Shown piece after piece: positions 22,270 to 32,340 of a stretch of DNA of 49,420 nt. Location: contig CABFPE010000182.1 in NCBI GenBank assembly GCA_900660155.1, positions 50,095 through 99,514 of the forward strand. The letters are read 5' to 3'. Source of the stretch: Hofstenia miamia (Eukaryota > Xenacoelomorpha > Acoela > Hofsteniidae). The notes beneath the pieces are model-generated. The model had not been told where the DNA came from. It did not search any database and worked only from the letters and a program-made list of their open reading frames with translations. The stretch's first letter is position 1. Each line of letters starts with the position of its first letter. The position numbers and the translations under genes are program-made.

Positions 22270-23115
22270 CTATTCGTGTTTAATTGTGATTACTAATATT
22301 GTCGCAAATATATGGTCACTGAATGACTCAAAAATAAAACTTCGATAATAATTAGTACTATCTGTTATAAAATAGTCAAGTAGGTTGGAATGCCGAGTAG
22401 GAGTACCATTATTAACAAGTTTTAAATCCAAAATCTTGCAAATACGATCAATCATTAAGGATTCAGAATGACTGAAATATTTAGTATAAAAATTGCCAAA
22501 GATATTTATGAATTTATTCACTAGAACAACATTGTCTATTTCATCAACTTTTTTACTACAACATTTTTATTGGGATTATAGCAAACATTTAATAATTCAT
22601 TACTACATGAGTTAGATAATTGTTTAATTTCAATCCAAAGTTTCTCAAAGAATTAATGATCAGATTCTAAGTCTTCTCTACGTTTGAATTTAGAAATTTG
22701 GGAATTTAGATTATACAACCATCACCTCCTTTTGAGCTATTTTGAGAATATATGTTGAAGCAATTGCAAACTGGATTGTATAGGGTGTTGATGTTATAAA
22801 AATCATATAACCAGGTTTCCGTAATATAAAATATCGTGTTACTTCCAATTAAACTAACAAGACTTAGAAATTCAGTGCGATGTGCACTTAAGCTTGGGCA
22901 TTTACATAACAAAATTTAACATTTTGATTATAATATCTTAAAGCATCGATATTCTTGTCTACATTGAAAATAGGTCCAGGATTCGTTTCAATATCCCCTG
23001 ATAAAATTAATCTGATTATAACTAAAACTCGTAGATGATAATATATTAAAATATAGATTTTAATTGCAAAATAATTAGAGTACAATTTAGCAATTTTAGA
23101 ATGTTGGTATTTCAA
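22270..23115 (-). pseudogene. LINE C N-terminus, 2A motif and APE endonuclease
   Basis: First frame (23115-22888): hydrophobic segment, GDIETNPGP at residues 40-48, then the start of the endonuclease (VKFCYVNAQA). After a shift: LSAHRTEFLSLV, FYITETWLYDF, SKGGDGCII. A third frame (22521-22270) gives the end of the domain: LLDYFITDS and FSDHIFATI with the catalytic His. The domain order is normal but the frame is broken at least twice. Confidence 0.75.
22972..22998 (-). other. Canonical 2A motif in LINE C (GDIETNPGP)
   Basis: Exact match to D-V/I-E-x-N-P-G-P, preceded by LVIIRLILS. This is the only one of the three copies that keeps the consensus Asp. Confidence 0.85.
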
Positions 23116-23603
23116 AGTTTTGAGAGATTAGTGGAAAGATATATCTAATTGCCCTTTAAGTAAATTAACAAGAATCTGAAAAAATATTAACTAACAAAAA
23201 AAGTGTCTGAACTTTAAGAAGCGTGTGGATGTGATGCTGAGTGATTTCCCTGAAGAGTGCAGAGGAGGTGTAGGTAGCAAAGGAGGTCGACGTGTTGAGG
23301 TAGAAACAAATTGTCAATATGATATGAGTGCTTGACGAAAAGATTTGTGATGAAGTTGCCGAGTGAAAGAGAACTTTCGTAGTATGCGGGTCACAGAGAT
23401 GGACACGGACCGAATTTTTCAGGACAGGCCCGTCGACTATTAGTTCAAGCTCGTTTTAGGCCGGTGTTGGAATTTTTGTAGCCCATTTTCGCAGCGTCAA
23501 AATTTATCGATTTCAATTTTTGGCTGTAGCATTAAGTTCAATTTGACTACAATTTCTTTCTGACTGAGCAGAAGTTGCGTGGGTTGCATACATCTTCAAT
23601 GCA
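23116..23603. other. Unassigned spacer between LINE C and LINE B
   Basis: Somewhat GC-richer at 23220-23470. It may be the ORF1-ORF2 region of LINE C or another element. No domain was recognised. Confidence 0.4.
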
Positions 23604-24449
23604 ATGTTACATAAAGTCAGATATGTGCTTCTATGGGGTTTTCAAAAAAGGAAATTTACAAGCTTGCTACAATTCATTTTATTCTCCTCGTCTTTTGTCT
23701 GTAATTTCATAAATCTTGGGTCCGGCCCGGAATGCACTAAAAATGGGGTGCCTCAGGGTACAATTTTGGGTCCCTTATTATTTAATATTTACATAAATGA
23801 TTTGTCCAAGCAAGTAACATGTGACGTTATACAATATGCAGATGACACAATATTATTTCATTCTAATAAATTTCCCGAAAAAGCGGTTCAAACTCTCGAA
23901 ACAAACTGTGCTTCTCTTGCTAAATATTTTGCCTCTATAAAACTAAGAGTAAATCCACTAAAAACTCAATTCTGTATTGTTAAATCAAAAACTAAATCTA
24001 CTGATACTTCAAGATACAAACTTAATTTCAACGGCATTCAAATAAAACAGGTTGAGTCTTTTAAGTACCTCGGAATAATTTTTGACATACATCTAAATTT
24101 TGAAGAGCAACTAAATCATGTTATTAGAAAAATGGCCATATCGATTAAAGCAATTAACTTAATTTCTCAAAAACTTCCAACTAAAGCAAAAATTCAATTA
24201 ATATATGCTCTAATATTAAGTCATTTTAACTATGCCAATGTACTCTACACAGATATAAACCAACAATTTCTCAGGAAATTCCAAGTGCAACTAAATTGGG
24301 CTATTAAAGTAGCAGTAAATAATCATAGCTTTAATAAGAATAATGAATATAGAAAAATTTCAAAATTATTTCTACATCCGCAATGTTACATCCATATAAA
24401 TGTCTTAACGACGTTCTTCAAAATAGTTAACAATCCCTTCCCATATTAG
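23604..24449 (+). pseudogene. LINE B reverse transcriptase, C-terminal half
   Basis: Open frame of 281 codons. RT motifs: NGVPQGTILGPLLFNIYIND (motif 4), IQYADDTILF with the catalytic YADD (motif 5), LRVNPLKTQF, then ESFKYLGIIFD. The thumb region (PTKAKIQLIYALILSHFNYA) and a TAG after NPFPY follow; the C-terminal NTAINMWN then appears with a stop inside. The 5' RT motifs and the endonuclease are absent because of truncation. The first ~30 residues do not look like RT and are probably flank. It is inactive. Confidence 0.85.
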
Positions 24450-25239
24450 AAAAATGACTTTCTTGCTGCAAAATTAGTCAATAGACAAAATAAAAGAACA
24501 CACATAATTGAACCTATTAGGTATCAGAAGCGAATAATGAAAAATTCATTTCTAAACACAGCTATAAATATGTGGAATTAATTACCAAAATATATTAAAT
24601 AAATAAGTAGATTAAAAAACTTTAAAATGGATATTAAAAAATATTTGTGCACTTATAATATAAAAAAACTGAAATGGCGAGGTTATAAATTTTATAATCC
24701 TGATTANTCCAACTAAAGCAAAAATTCAATTAATATATGCTCTAATATTAAGTCATTTTAACTATGCCAATATACTCTACACAGATATAAACCAAAAATT
24801 TCTCAGGAAATTCCAAGTGCAACTAAATTGGACTTATTAAAGTAGCAGTAAATAATCATAGCTTTAATAAGAATAATGAATATAGAAAAATTTCAAAATT
24901 ATTTCTACATCCGCAATGTTACATCCATATAAATGTCTTAACGACGTTCTTCAAAATAGTTAACAATCCCTTCCCATATTAGAAAAATGACTTTCTTGCT
25001 GCAAAATTAGTCAATAGACAAAATAAAAGAACACACATAATTGAACCTATTAGGTATCAGAAGCGAATAATGAAAAATTCATTTCTAAACACAGCTATAA
25101 ATATGTGGAATTAATTACCAAAATATATTAAATAAATAAGTAGATTAAAAAACTTTAAAATGGATATTAAAAAATATTTGTGCACTTATAATATAAAAAA
25201 ACTGAAATGGCGAGGTTATAAATTTTATAATCCTGATTA
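24176..25239 (+). repeat. Near-identical 531/532-bp direct duplication across an N
   Basis: 24176-24706 and 24708-25239 differ by a few substitutions and one base insertion (TGGGCTATT against TGGACTTATT). The single N at 24707 sits exactly at the joint, which points to unmerged contig ends or haplotypes. Confidence 0.85.
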
Positions 25240-25407
25240 GTCTATTAATAGAAACTAGCAATCGTCATAGCCCAAGTTAACCACTTTCTATTTGTAAATA
25301 TTCGTTGTTTTCTTTTTTTGTTTAATTTTGTATTACTTTCTTGCCGCTTTCAGAATTTGTTATCAGAATTTCTATTTATTGTTAAAATAATTTCTGAATA
25401 TAGATTT

Positions 25408-25427
25408 TTCTTCTTCTTCTTCTTCTT
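25408..25427 (+). repeat. LINE B (CTT)n tail
   Basis: CTT repeats directly after TGAATATAGATTTTT. The minus copy ends the same way at 14268-14276. Confidence 0.85.
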
Positions 25428-25433
25428 GTCCAT

Positions 25434-26396
25434 CTCTGGTGGGTCATGCAGGATATACCCTGATCAGAGAGATTAATTCCATCGTAAGCCAGTAGATTAG
25501 GATTTACAACGTGAGCTGAATAAAGAAATCTGCTGAAGACGGGGATGACTAACAAGTTGCTGGAAGACAGACTGTTAATAACTTCATTGAATTGCTCAAT
25601 GGTGTGATTTTTATGTAGATTTGAGTCGTGGCATACAGGTGTGATTTCAAGAATGTAGATGAAAAATGGTGTGAATTTGAAACGAATGTGATCAAGAAGA
25701 ACCCTTAGCTTTGCCTTGAAGATCTGAATGTTAGATTTAGTTAGATCATCAATAATACCAGTGTTGATGACGACGGAATTTATGAGTTTTTTTTAAACAG
25801 AGTAAGATACTGTTTGTAAGTTGCTTAGTATCGTGTGCAAGATAGCAGTTGATAGACCTCACTTGATTTGAGTTGTTGAAAGAACGAATGTGTTTTAGAA
25901 TACTTGCTCCAAAGATAAGAGTGGTAGTTCCAGACTTAAAAGATTTAGTAGATGGTCCATTCTTTACAGGAGGCTTCAGTGTATCAGTGTTTGATTTCGG
26001 TTTCTGTGAAGGAGAGTTTTGCGGAAATGAAATCTAATGGTGCTCATCAGAGGAATCAACAGCTGTGGTAGAAAACATTATAGGAGCAACGGAATTTTTA
26101 AGTTTGACTGGGGATTGCAATGGTGAGGTTGACGTAGATTGGACATTCGTTGGAGATTGAGTTGCTTGATGAAGTGGTGTTCCAGAAGAAGTAAGAGCAG
26201 GTTTTAAAAGAAAGAGAAGAGCTTCAGGTGCGTCATCTATATTTAAGCTGCTGAACATTTGGTGCAATGGAGATTTACGATTATCTTCTACAAATGAGGC
26301 AGCCTTGTCAAGTGACGTAAAACCACTGAACATTTGCGTAGTAATTGAATTACGGAGCGAACTGCTAATCCGACTGTCGTCGGCGAGAGCAGACAT
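25434..26396 (-). pseudogene. LINE ORF1 with SGNH-esterase domain, degraded
   Basis: Minus strand from 26396: a Ser/Thr/Pro-rich N-terminal 120 residues, a TAG, then TTTLIFGASILKHIRSFNNS (esterase block I; usual GDS is GAS), then after a frameshift near 25795 VVINTGIIDDL (block III), EITPVCHDSN, TIEQFNEVINSL and AYDGINLSDQG (block V; usual DGIH has Asn for the catalytic His). CR1/L2-type LINEs are known to carry such an esterase in ORF1. It may be ORF1 of LINE C, cut off by the LINE B insertion at 25430. Catalysis is unlikely with His lost. Confidence 0.7.
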
Positions 26397-26409
26397 ACTA
26401 TAAATATTA

Positions 26410-27260
26410 ATATTGTAAATAATTAACTCTTGTGGAAAAAGAATAGATTTAGAAATATATTCTTTTGTTTTAGAAGAGTTTTTATTACAAACATTTAATG
26501 CCCATTTTAGTTAAACTCGAAGCTTTTTTAACATTTGGCTGTGTACATTAGTATATAAGATATTAGCATAGTTTAAATTACTCATAACAAATGGATGAAA
26601 CATTTGAATTACTGCAATTGGGGGTAACTGTTGGGAAACATGGGATATCTTTCTACTACCAGCAGCCATTTTTTAATAATAGCATTTTCTTGGGATGTGA
26701 AATTAAGCTTTGAATCTATTGTTACTCCTAGATATTTGAACTTATTAACAGGTGTAATAAATACATTATTGAAGTGAATCGAGTAGTCAGAGATATCCGT
26801 TCTAAAAAGTTTGCATTATGCAAAATTCAGTTTTTTCGCGTTAATGCGTAGTCTATTCATGCTAAAATAGTAGCTCAGTTTCATAAAGATTGAATCAATA
26901 ACTTTAACAGCGTTATCTAAGGATATATTTCCGTAGTAAGTAGATGTATCATCGGCGTATTGTATTAATTCGCAGTAGACAATTTCCTTCATGTCATTCA
27001 CATAAAAATTAATAAGTAGTAATTAAATATAATGTTAGCACTGTTAAGAGAAAAACCAATATTTTTTCACTTTTTTATTAATATCTCATTATTAATGGAA
27101 TCGAATGCTTTCGAGAGGACGGCAATCGCAACAAATTTATTAGAATCTAATAATGTTTTCCATTTTCTGTCGTTTGAATAAGTGCGTCTGCTGTTGAGTA
27201 ATTTTTTCTGAACCCGAATTGTGATTTGGACTTCAATTTATGATTATTTAAATGACATAC
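26410..27260 (-). pseudogene. LINE F reverse transcriptase fragment
   Basis: Minus strand: SQFGFRKKLL (about 27230), VLSKAFDSINNEILI (about 27115), LIQYADDTSTYY with YADD (about 26965-26930), MNRLRINAKKLNF, then KFKYLGVTIDSKLNF (about 26735-26695) and a decayed C-terminus. It is separate from the ORF1 that follows, because ORF1 should precede ORF2 and not follow it. Confidence 0.75.
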
Positions 27261-28474
27261 CCCCATAAAAAAACTGCCAATGAAGTACTATTGTTCACAA
27301 ATATAACCGTTAATATAAATCTTTCGTTGAAGCAACATTAAATTAGATGGTTTCTTTATAAATCAATTATAATGTTTCCTGAATGTTATGTACAATCATG
27401 CATACATTCTTCTTTGAACTACACTGAAAGATTTCAAACTTTTTGGTGAGTTTTTTTATAATTATACCACTGACATTTCACATGATTTGATTTTAACGCC
27501 TTTTGCAATAATATTCTTAATTAATTTTACAGATATATTTTTTAAAAACCTAATCAATTTTATTTAACGAACTGCTGCTGGTTTACTATCCGATGTGGAA
27601 TTAATTAAATATTTTATCATAAAATAACTTTTAATTTCGATTGTGAATGTCATCTCGTTTGATTTGTTTATTAACCATTAATTTAGATACTACTGTGTGA
27701 AATTCATAACGTGCAAATACAGAATGCCTGTTTCCTACAGCATTCCCATCCCAAGAAGAAGTTATAATTAATATAATTAATGTTCATTGTACTGTAAATC
27801 AAAACCCCTATATGAACTTTGTCATCATTTATTAGTGCATTTTATATTGCCTTTATAAATATATTTATTATTTATAAATGCTTGTTTTCTCTATATGGCG
27901 AGAGTATGCGTCTGTGAATGCATGGATTTATTTTAATTTTAAAAAATATTTTTGTTTGAAAATAATTATTAATTACGACTTTTGCCGAAAAAAAATTAGC
28001 AATAAAATGTTTGTAATTTCAAAACATAAAATTTTTGCATACAGAAAAAATTTATGGGATTTTGAAAATTCTTTATTTAATAATGAATAGAAAAACTTTT
28101 TTACATTTTGAACAATAGATAATAAAAATTGCAAATTAATTTTGTTTGCCAGGAAAACAAAATATATTCCAATAACGTCAGAGATAGACAACCTTACATC
28201 ATCAGAGGGTCAAAGCACACAACTACATCATAGTCAAGTCAGATAAGCCCACCAAGGTCACAAAGGTTAAATATCCACTCGGATTCATACTGCTAATATT
28301 CTAAAACAATTAAAATTCCTGTTAACAATGAAGAAAAATAATTAATATAGAAATATTATCGAAAATTGTTTTACTTCGATCTCTTATAAATTTCACTCTG
28401 AAGCTTACCACCAATTTCCCTAATTTTGTCATAGAACAGATGAGCAATAAACTGCATAGTTATGAATATATTTG
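27261..28474. other. Intergenic, 3' flank of the lipase gene
   Basis: AT-rich. No domain, RNA gene or complete repeat was recognised. Open frames at 27878-28090 and 27973-28191 overlap in opposite strands in very AT-rich sequence and are likely chance. Confidence 0.5.
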
Positions 28475-31400
28475 TTAGGAATCACCAAAAAATGATACAA
28501 CATCTGCATAAACACTTTGATAAGCTTTGTCACCCCAAACAAAGTCCATGTGATTCCAGCCATCCATGACTACATCTTTCTTAATAGCATGTGGGATTAA
28601 ACTTCTTAGAACATCTACATCACCGGGATTTGCCAAGAAATCATTTGATCCGGAAAACAGAGCAGTAGCAACCTAAGTAAAAATAAATTTAAAACCAGTT
28701 AAATATTTATAGTTTCCTTTAAGTTGTGTCTGAAGTGAGCGACTAATCACCTCAATTTCTTTACTGGTGGTCAAATCGTGCATGGAAGGTGGTATTTAAT
28801 TGTTATTTTAACAAAAAAGTTGAAATTTTTTATGAGAAAAAGTCATCCACTTGAAGGTGTTTAAATGTTGCTTTTGAGAAATCGTTTACTGTAAGCATTG
28901 CGTTTATTTGCTGGACGAATCGCTTTTACATTTGTGAACGAAATTTTGAATTGTTAAGATCACAATCACATACCCAATATCTACAAAGCAATAATAAAAT
29001 CGTTCAGTGGGAAACCTCTGTTGATTTGTTGATAATTGTGCACTTGATTAATTCACTTGACAAATTTCTGACTGCAAATTGGGTTTTTGTTATACATTTC
29101 ATCAATGTAATGGGATTAATGCAAAATTAAAGTGCATAAATTTTATAACCACTGATTGTATCAAAGAAAGATTAGTAATCATACGAAACTTTTAAAGCAT
29201 ATTTAACTTTATTGTTATTTTTTGCATCCAATAAATACTAAAGAGGTAAACATTTAGTGGGTTCTTGAACAGGAGCATTTGACAAAAGATTAGAAGCTAA
29301 TAGAAAAATTTCTTAAATTTATATTAACAAAAAATTCATCCTGGTGCAAAAATTGGACAGTTTATGTATATGTACAATCTTGGCAGAAATACTTTCGTGG
29401 TCAAATCATTATTCACTTGACTATACACATTTGCAACTCTGAAACAATGTACTTATGCAACTTCTATCAAATAAGTTAACTTACATTGTATCTAGAGATA
29501 TTATAAGAAGGAGCGTCAAGTGAATGGTAATGCTCTAAGTTTCCGACATAACCGTAGTTGTATTCATGAGTACCGCTGGTTTCAACGAGTTGACCATAAT
29601 GCACTAAGTTCTGGCGTGAAGTTCCAGCAGGAAAATGCGACAGGTAAATTCCAACACGAGATGAATTTAGATTTTTCCAATCCGGCCCACATATCTAAAC
29701 AACAAATTTTCCAGTTTGCATTGTGATTTTATAAAAGTTTACTTTAAGGGCAAAGGGTATATTTTATAAAAGAAATTCAGTCCAAATGTAAAAGTGTCCA
29801 GTATAAGCACCGATATTATATTAATCAACTAGACACCATATTCGTTCTGCACATACCAAAACAATATAAATAAGGAAATATCACAATATGTTTACTCACT
29901 TACTGTTGGTAACGGTACAGTTCATTATTTCAAAAACGGAAGGTTCATTAGTTTACATAAAGCCCAATTTTATTTCATAAGAATACATTTTGTTTATTAT
30001 ATACAATATTTTTTAGTACAAAAATGATTGTCTTGTCAATAGAAATTTCCTGATGACAAAAAGTTTTTGGCAGCATTTTCATACATTAAAGTTAACTTTT
30101 TACATATCATTCATTTTGGTATAGCTTCAATAAATTGATTGCTTACCACCATAATGAGTTCTTCACAAAACCATTTGAAATCTCCTCCACAAGCTTTTCT
30201 TCCAATGGTCCTCGTGAACTGATCACTTGGTAAAAAATCGTTAATGCCTACAAGCGCAGCGAAGAGATTAATTTCATTGGTAAATGGTGCTACAAAATCT
30301 AGAATTCCTTTCATATGAGTTAACGTAACAAATGGTGCTAATGCAGCAACCTTGTTAACCTTAGCAGCTAGCTTTTGATTCTGTGAAAACTCAATGAATG
30401 CAATTAATGTTCCTTGAGAATGACCAACATAATTAAGTTTTTGGTGGCCGGTTGTGTTCAAAACTAAGCCCATTACTGCAGGTAAGTCATATTTCGCCAT
30501 TTCATCAAAGGAAAATTCCCAGAACTTCTCCTTCGTCACAGGTATATAAATGTTTCGATTACTGTACATATTGCCTAAATATGGATGATTGTGGTATCAT
30601 GCGGTGTCATCTAGTTTTTTAGTTTTCACAAAAGATGAAATACGATATAAAAATGAATTCAAATAATAATATATTTTATTAGCATAAATAGATCATGAAA
30701 AAATTTTTAAACGCACAAGTAATGATGTCCAGAATCTGAAGACTCCAAGGGATAAAGAACTTTTTCATTTTCATATTGAATTCACTCAGCCGTATTATTT
30801 GCATTAGAAAATTTTGCAAAAATCAGATTTTTCATTAAAATATAGTAAAGGTTTCAATAATATTTTTGAGCACAAATTTTCAGGGGAGCACATTTCAACA
30901 TAGATATGTTCATATCATATCATACAATTTATTTTCGAAATTCCTATTACACTTGGAGAAAATGTTTGACAATATAAGCACACTCGAATGTTTCCATATG
31001 GTTACACAAAGAAATTGAAGGCTAACTCGAAAATTTAGAATGAAATATGCATTATTGTTACAATAAAACTGAAAATAACAACTACAGCATTTACAAAAGC
31101 AGGTGTACTATACACAATGATACTTTCTAAAAGCAGAACAATTAAAATAATGTAAGTTTAACTATGACTTACTAAATATTTAGTAGGTCCTAGTTTTACT
31201 TAACCAATGTATTAGGTTGTGGACGAGCCATATACATATTTTTCCAAGGCAGTAAGATTTAACGAATTTAATAACGAACTCGAATCTATTCGATTTTATT
31301 TTTATACATATTTGAATGATGAGTCATCATTAAATGCAATAAATCGTGCAATATTGCAACAATTGACATTCATTATAGTGCGGAGCGAAATAATTGTTGT

Positions 31401-32288
31401 AAAGTTTTCGAAAAATCCCACCACTTTTCATTGCATGAAGTTATTAAATTCCACACATTAATAACCGTACTGTGAATCCATGGCAATCGCATTTCAATTC
31501 AAGATCACAATTTCTGTTTCACGATATCTAACGCCTTTGAATAGTTGTCAATTATATTTTTATCCAATAAGTAAATGCCATAAAATGTTGATAATATGGG
31601 ATTATGCTATCAGAAATCTAACAGTACAGTGCACGATATGCTCCCTTCCAGAACTGACTGTAGCCAGAGACAAGACGCAAACTCCCCACTGGCGATTAGG
31701 TCTGTAAGGAAAATTATCTAAGAATGCTTAATGATCGCCCTTTTAGATTATTTCATTGAATTTAACCATAATTTATTATTTTGTTAATCAGTTGTTCTTA
31801 CTGATTTAATTAAAGATTATTACTATTATTATTATTTCTGTAAAAACAGCAGAATTTAAATAACATATGATTACCGGGAACACATATACAGACCTACATA
31901 TGTTATGCACTCCCATGAATTAAGAATTTAATTATATATTTGGAAAATTACCTCGAGAATTCGAGAGCCATACATCATGTCCGGAATCAGCCAAAATGAA
32001 GGCTAAGCTTTCTATGTCAGAGTTCATTACCCACGTGTTAGACGAATCAAGTAATCCGTGTTGAACTAACACTGGCATTCTAGTATTATTGTATTTTTGG
32101 CCTTTTCCATGTGGAATTCTTTGAATACTTAAGAGATAACCATCTTCTGTTATAGTATAGTATTGCTCACATGGATATCCTCTGCTTTGGATAATTTGGG
32201 TCACATTCATGTACTCTTCTGGATACTTATGTCCAAATGCTATTGCATTAAGAATAACAATACAAGCGATGAAAAACCTTACCACCAT
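28475..32288 (-). CDS. Acid lipase (lysosomal/gastric lipase family), complete
   Basis: Four minus-strand exons: 32288-31952, 30574-30147, 29694-29485, 28672-28475 (TAA at 28477-28475). All are GT-AG. Joined length 1173 nt, 390 residues, close to the family's usual 390-400. Residues 1-19 (MVVRFFIACIVILNAIAFG) form a signal peptide, so it is secreted or lysosomal. Family motifs: RGYPCEQYYTITEDGYLLSI, VLVQHGLLDSSNTWV with the oxyanion HG, GHDVWLSNSRGN, FDEMAKYDLPA, and the nucleophile elbow GHSQG with Ser about 165. The triad is completed by Asp about 336 (SGSNDFL) and His about 366 (WNHMDFVW). The enzyme hydrolyses triacylglycerol or cholesteryl esters (family knowledge; substrate here unknown). 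ATG 32288 is chosen because it opens directly into the signal peptide; an upstream ATG at 32342 would bury it. Nothing is broken. Confidence 0.95.
30575..31951. other. First lipase intron (1377 nt)
   Basis: Plus-strand open frames at 31219-31461 and 31480-31707 have no recognisable domain and lie within this intron. Nothing else was seen. Confidence 0.6.
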
Positions 32289-32330
32289 TTCGATTAAATA
32301 ACTACAAGTAACTAAGTTTGAGGAATTGTG

Positions 32331-32340
32331 CTTATAAAAC
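32331..32340 (-). promoter_or_regulatory. Putative TATA box of the lipase gene
   Basis: Minus-strand GTTTTATAAG lies about 43 bases upstream of the ATG at 32288, leaving room for a short 5' UTR. Position and sequence fit a core promoter; not otherwise supported. Confidence 0.45.

Larger units (their letters stand above)
20160..23115 (-). mobile_element. LINE C, non-LTR retrotransposon, degraded
   Basis: Minus strand: hydrophobic start and 2A-like motif, endonuclease (22270-23115), then a decayed RT (about 20880-21600) and C-terminal region (20340-20760). The 3' boundary near 20160 is approximate. It differs in sequence from LINEs A and B. Confidence 0.7.
23604..25428 (+). mobile_element. LINE B plus-strand copy, 5'-truncated, with an internal assembly duplication
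   Basis: It starts within the RT palm (about 23690) and ends in the LINE B 3' UTR and a CTT tail (25408-25427). 24176-24706 is repeated nearly exactly at 24708-25239 across a single N, so the true element is about 530 bp shorter. The 3' part matches the minus copy at 14263-14620. Confidence 0.8.

Noticed and set aside
10431..23000. NPGP motifs as evidence of an inserted picorna-like virus
   Set aside because: In all three places an APE endonuclease of LINE type follows, and no viral capsid or helicase sequence is present.
23388..25440. Similarity of GAGATGGACA near 23398 to the inverse of 25430-25440 as a LINE B target duplication
   Set aside because: It is in the wrong orientation and only about 11 bases long.
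31219..31707. Plus-strand genes inside the lipase intron
   Set aside because: Short open frames without domains, antisense to a well-supported intron.
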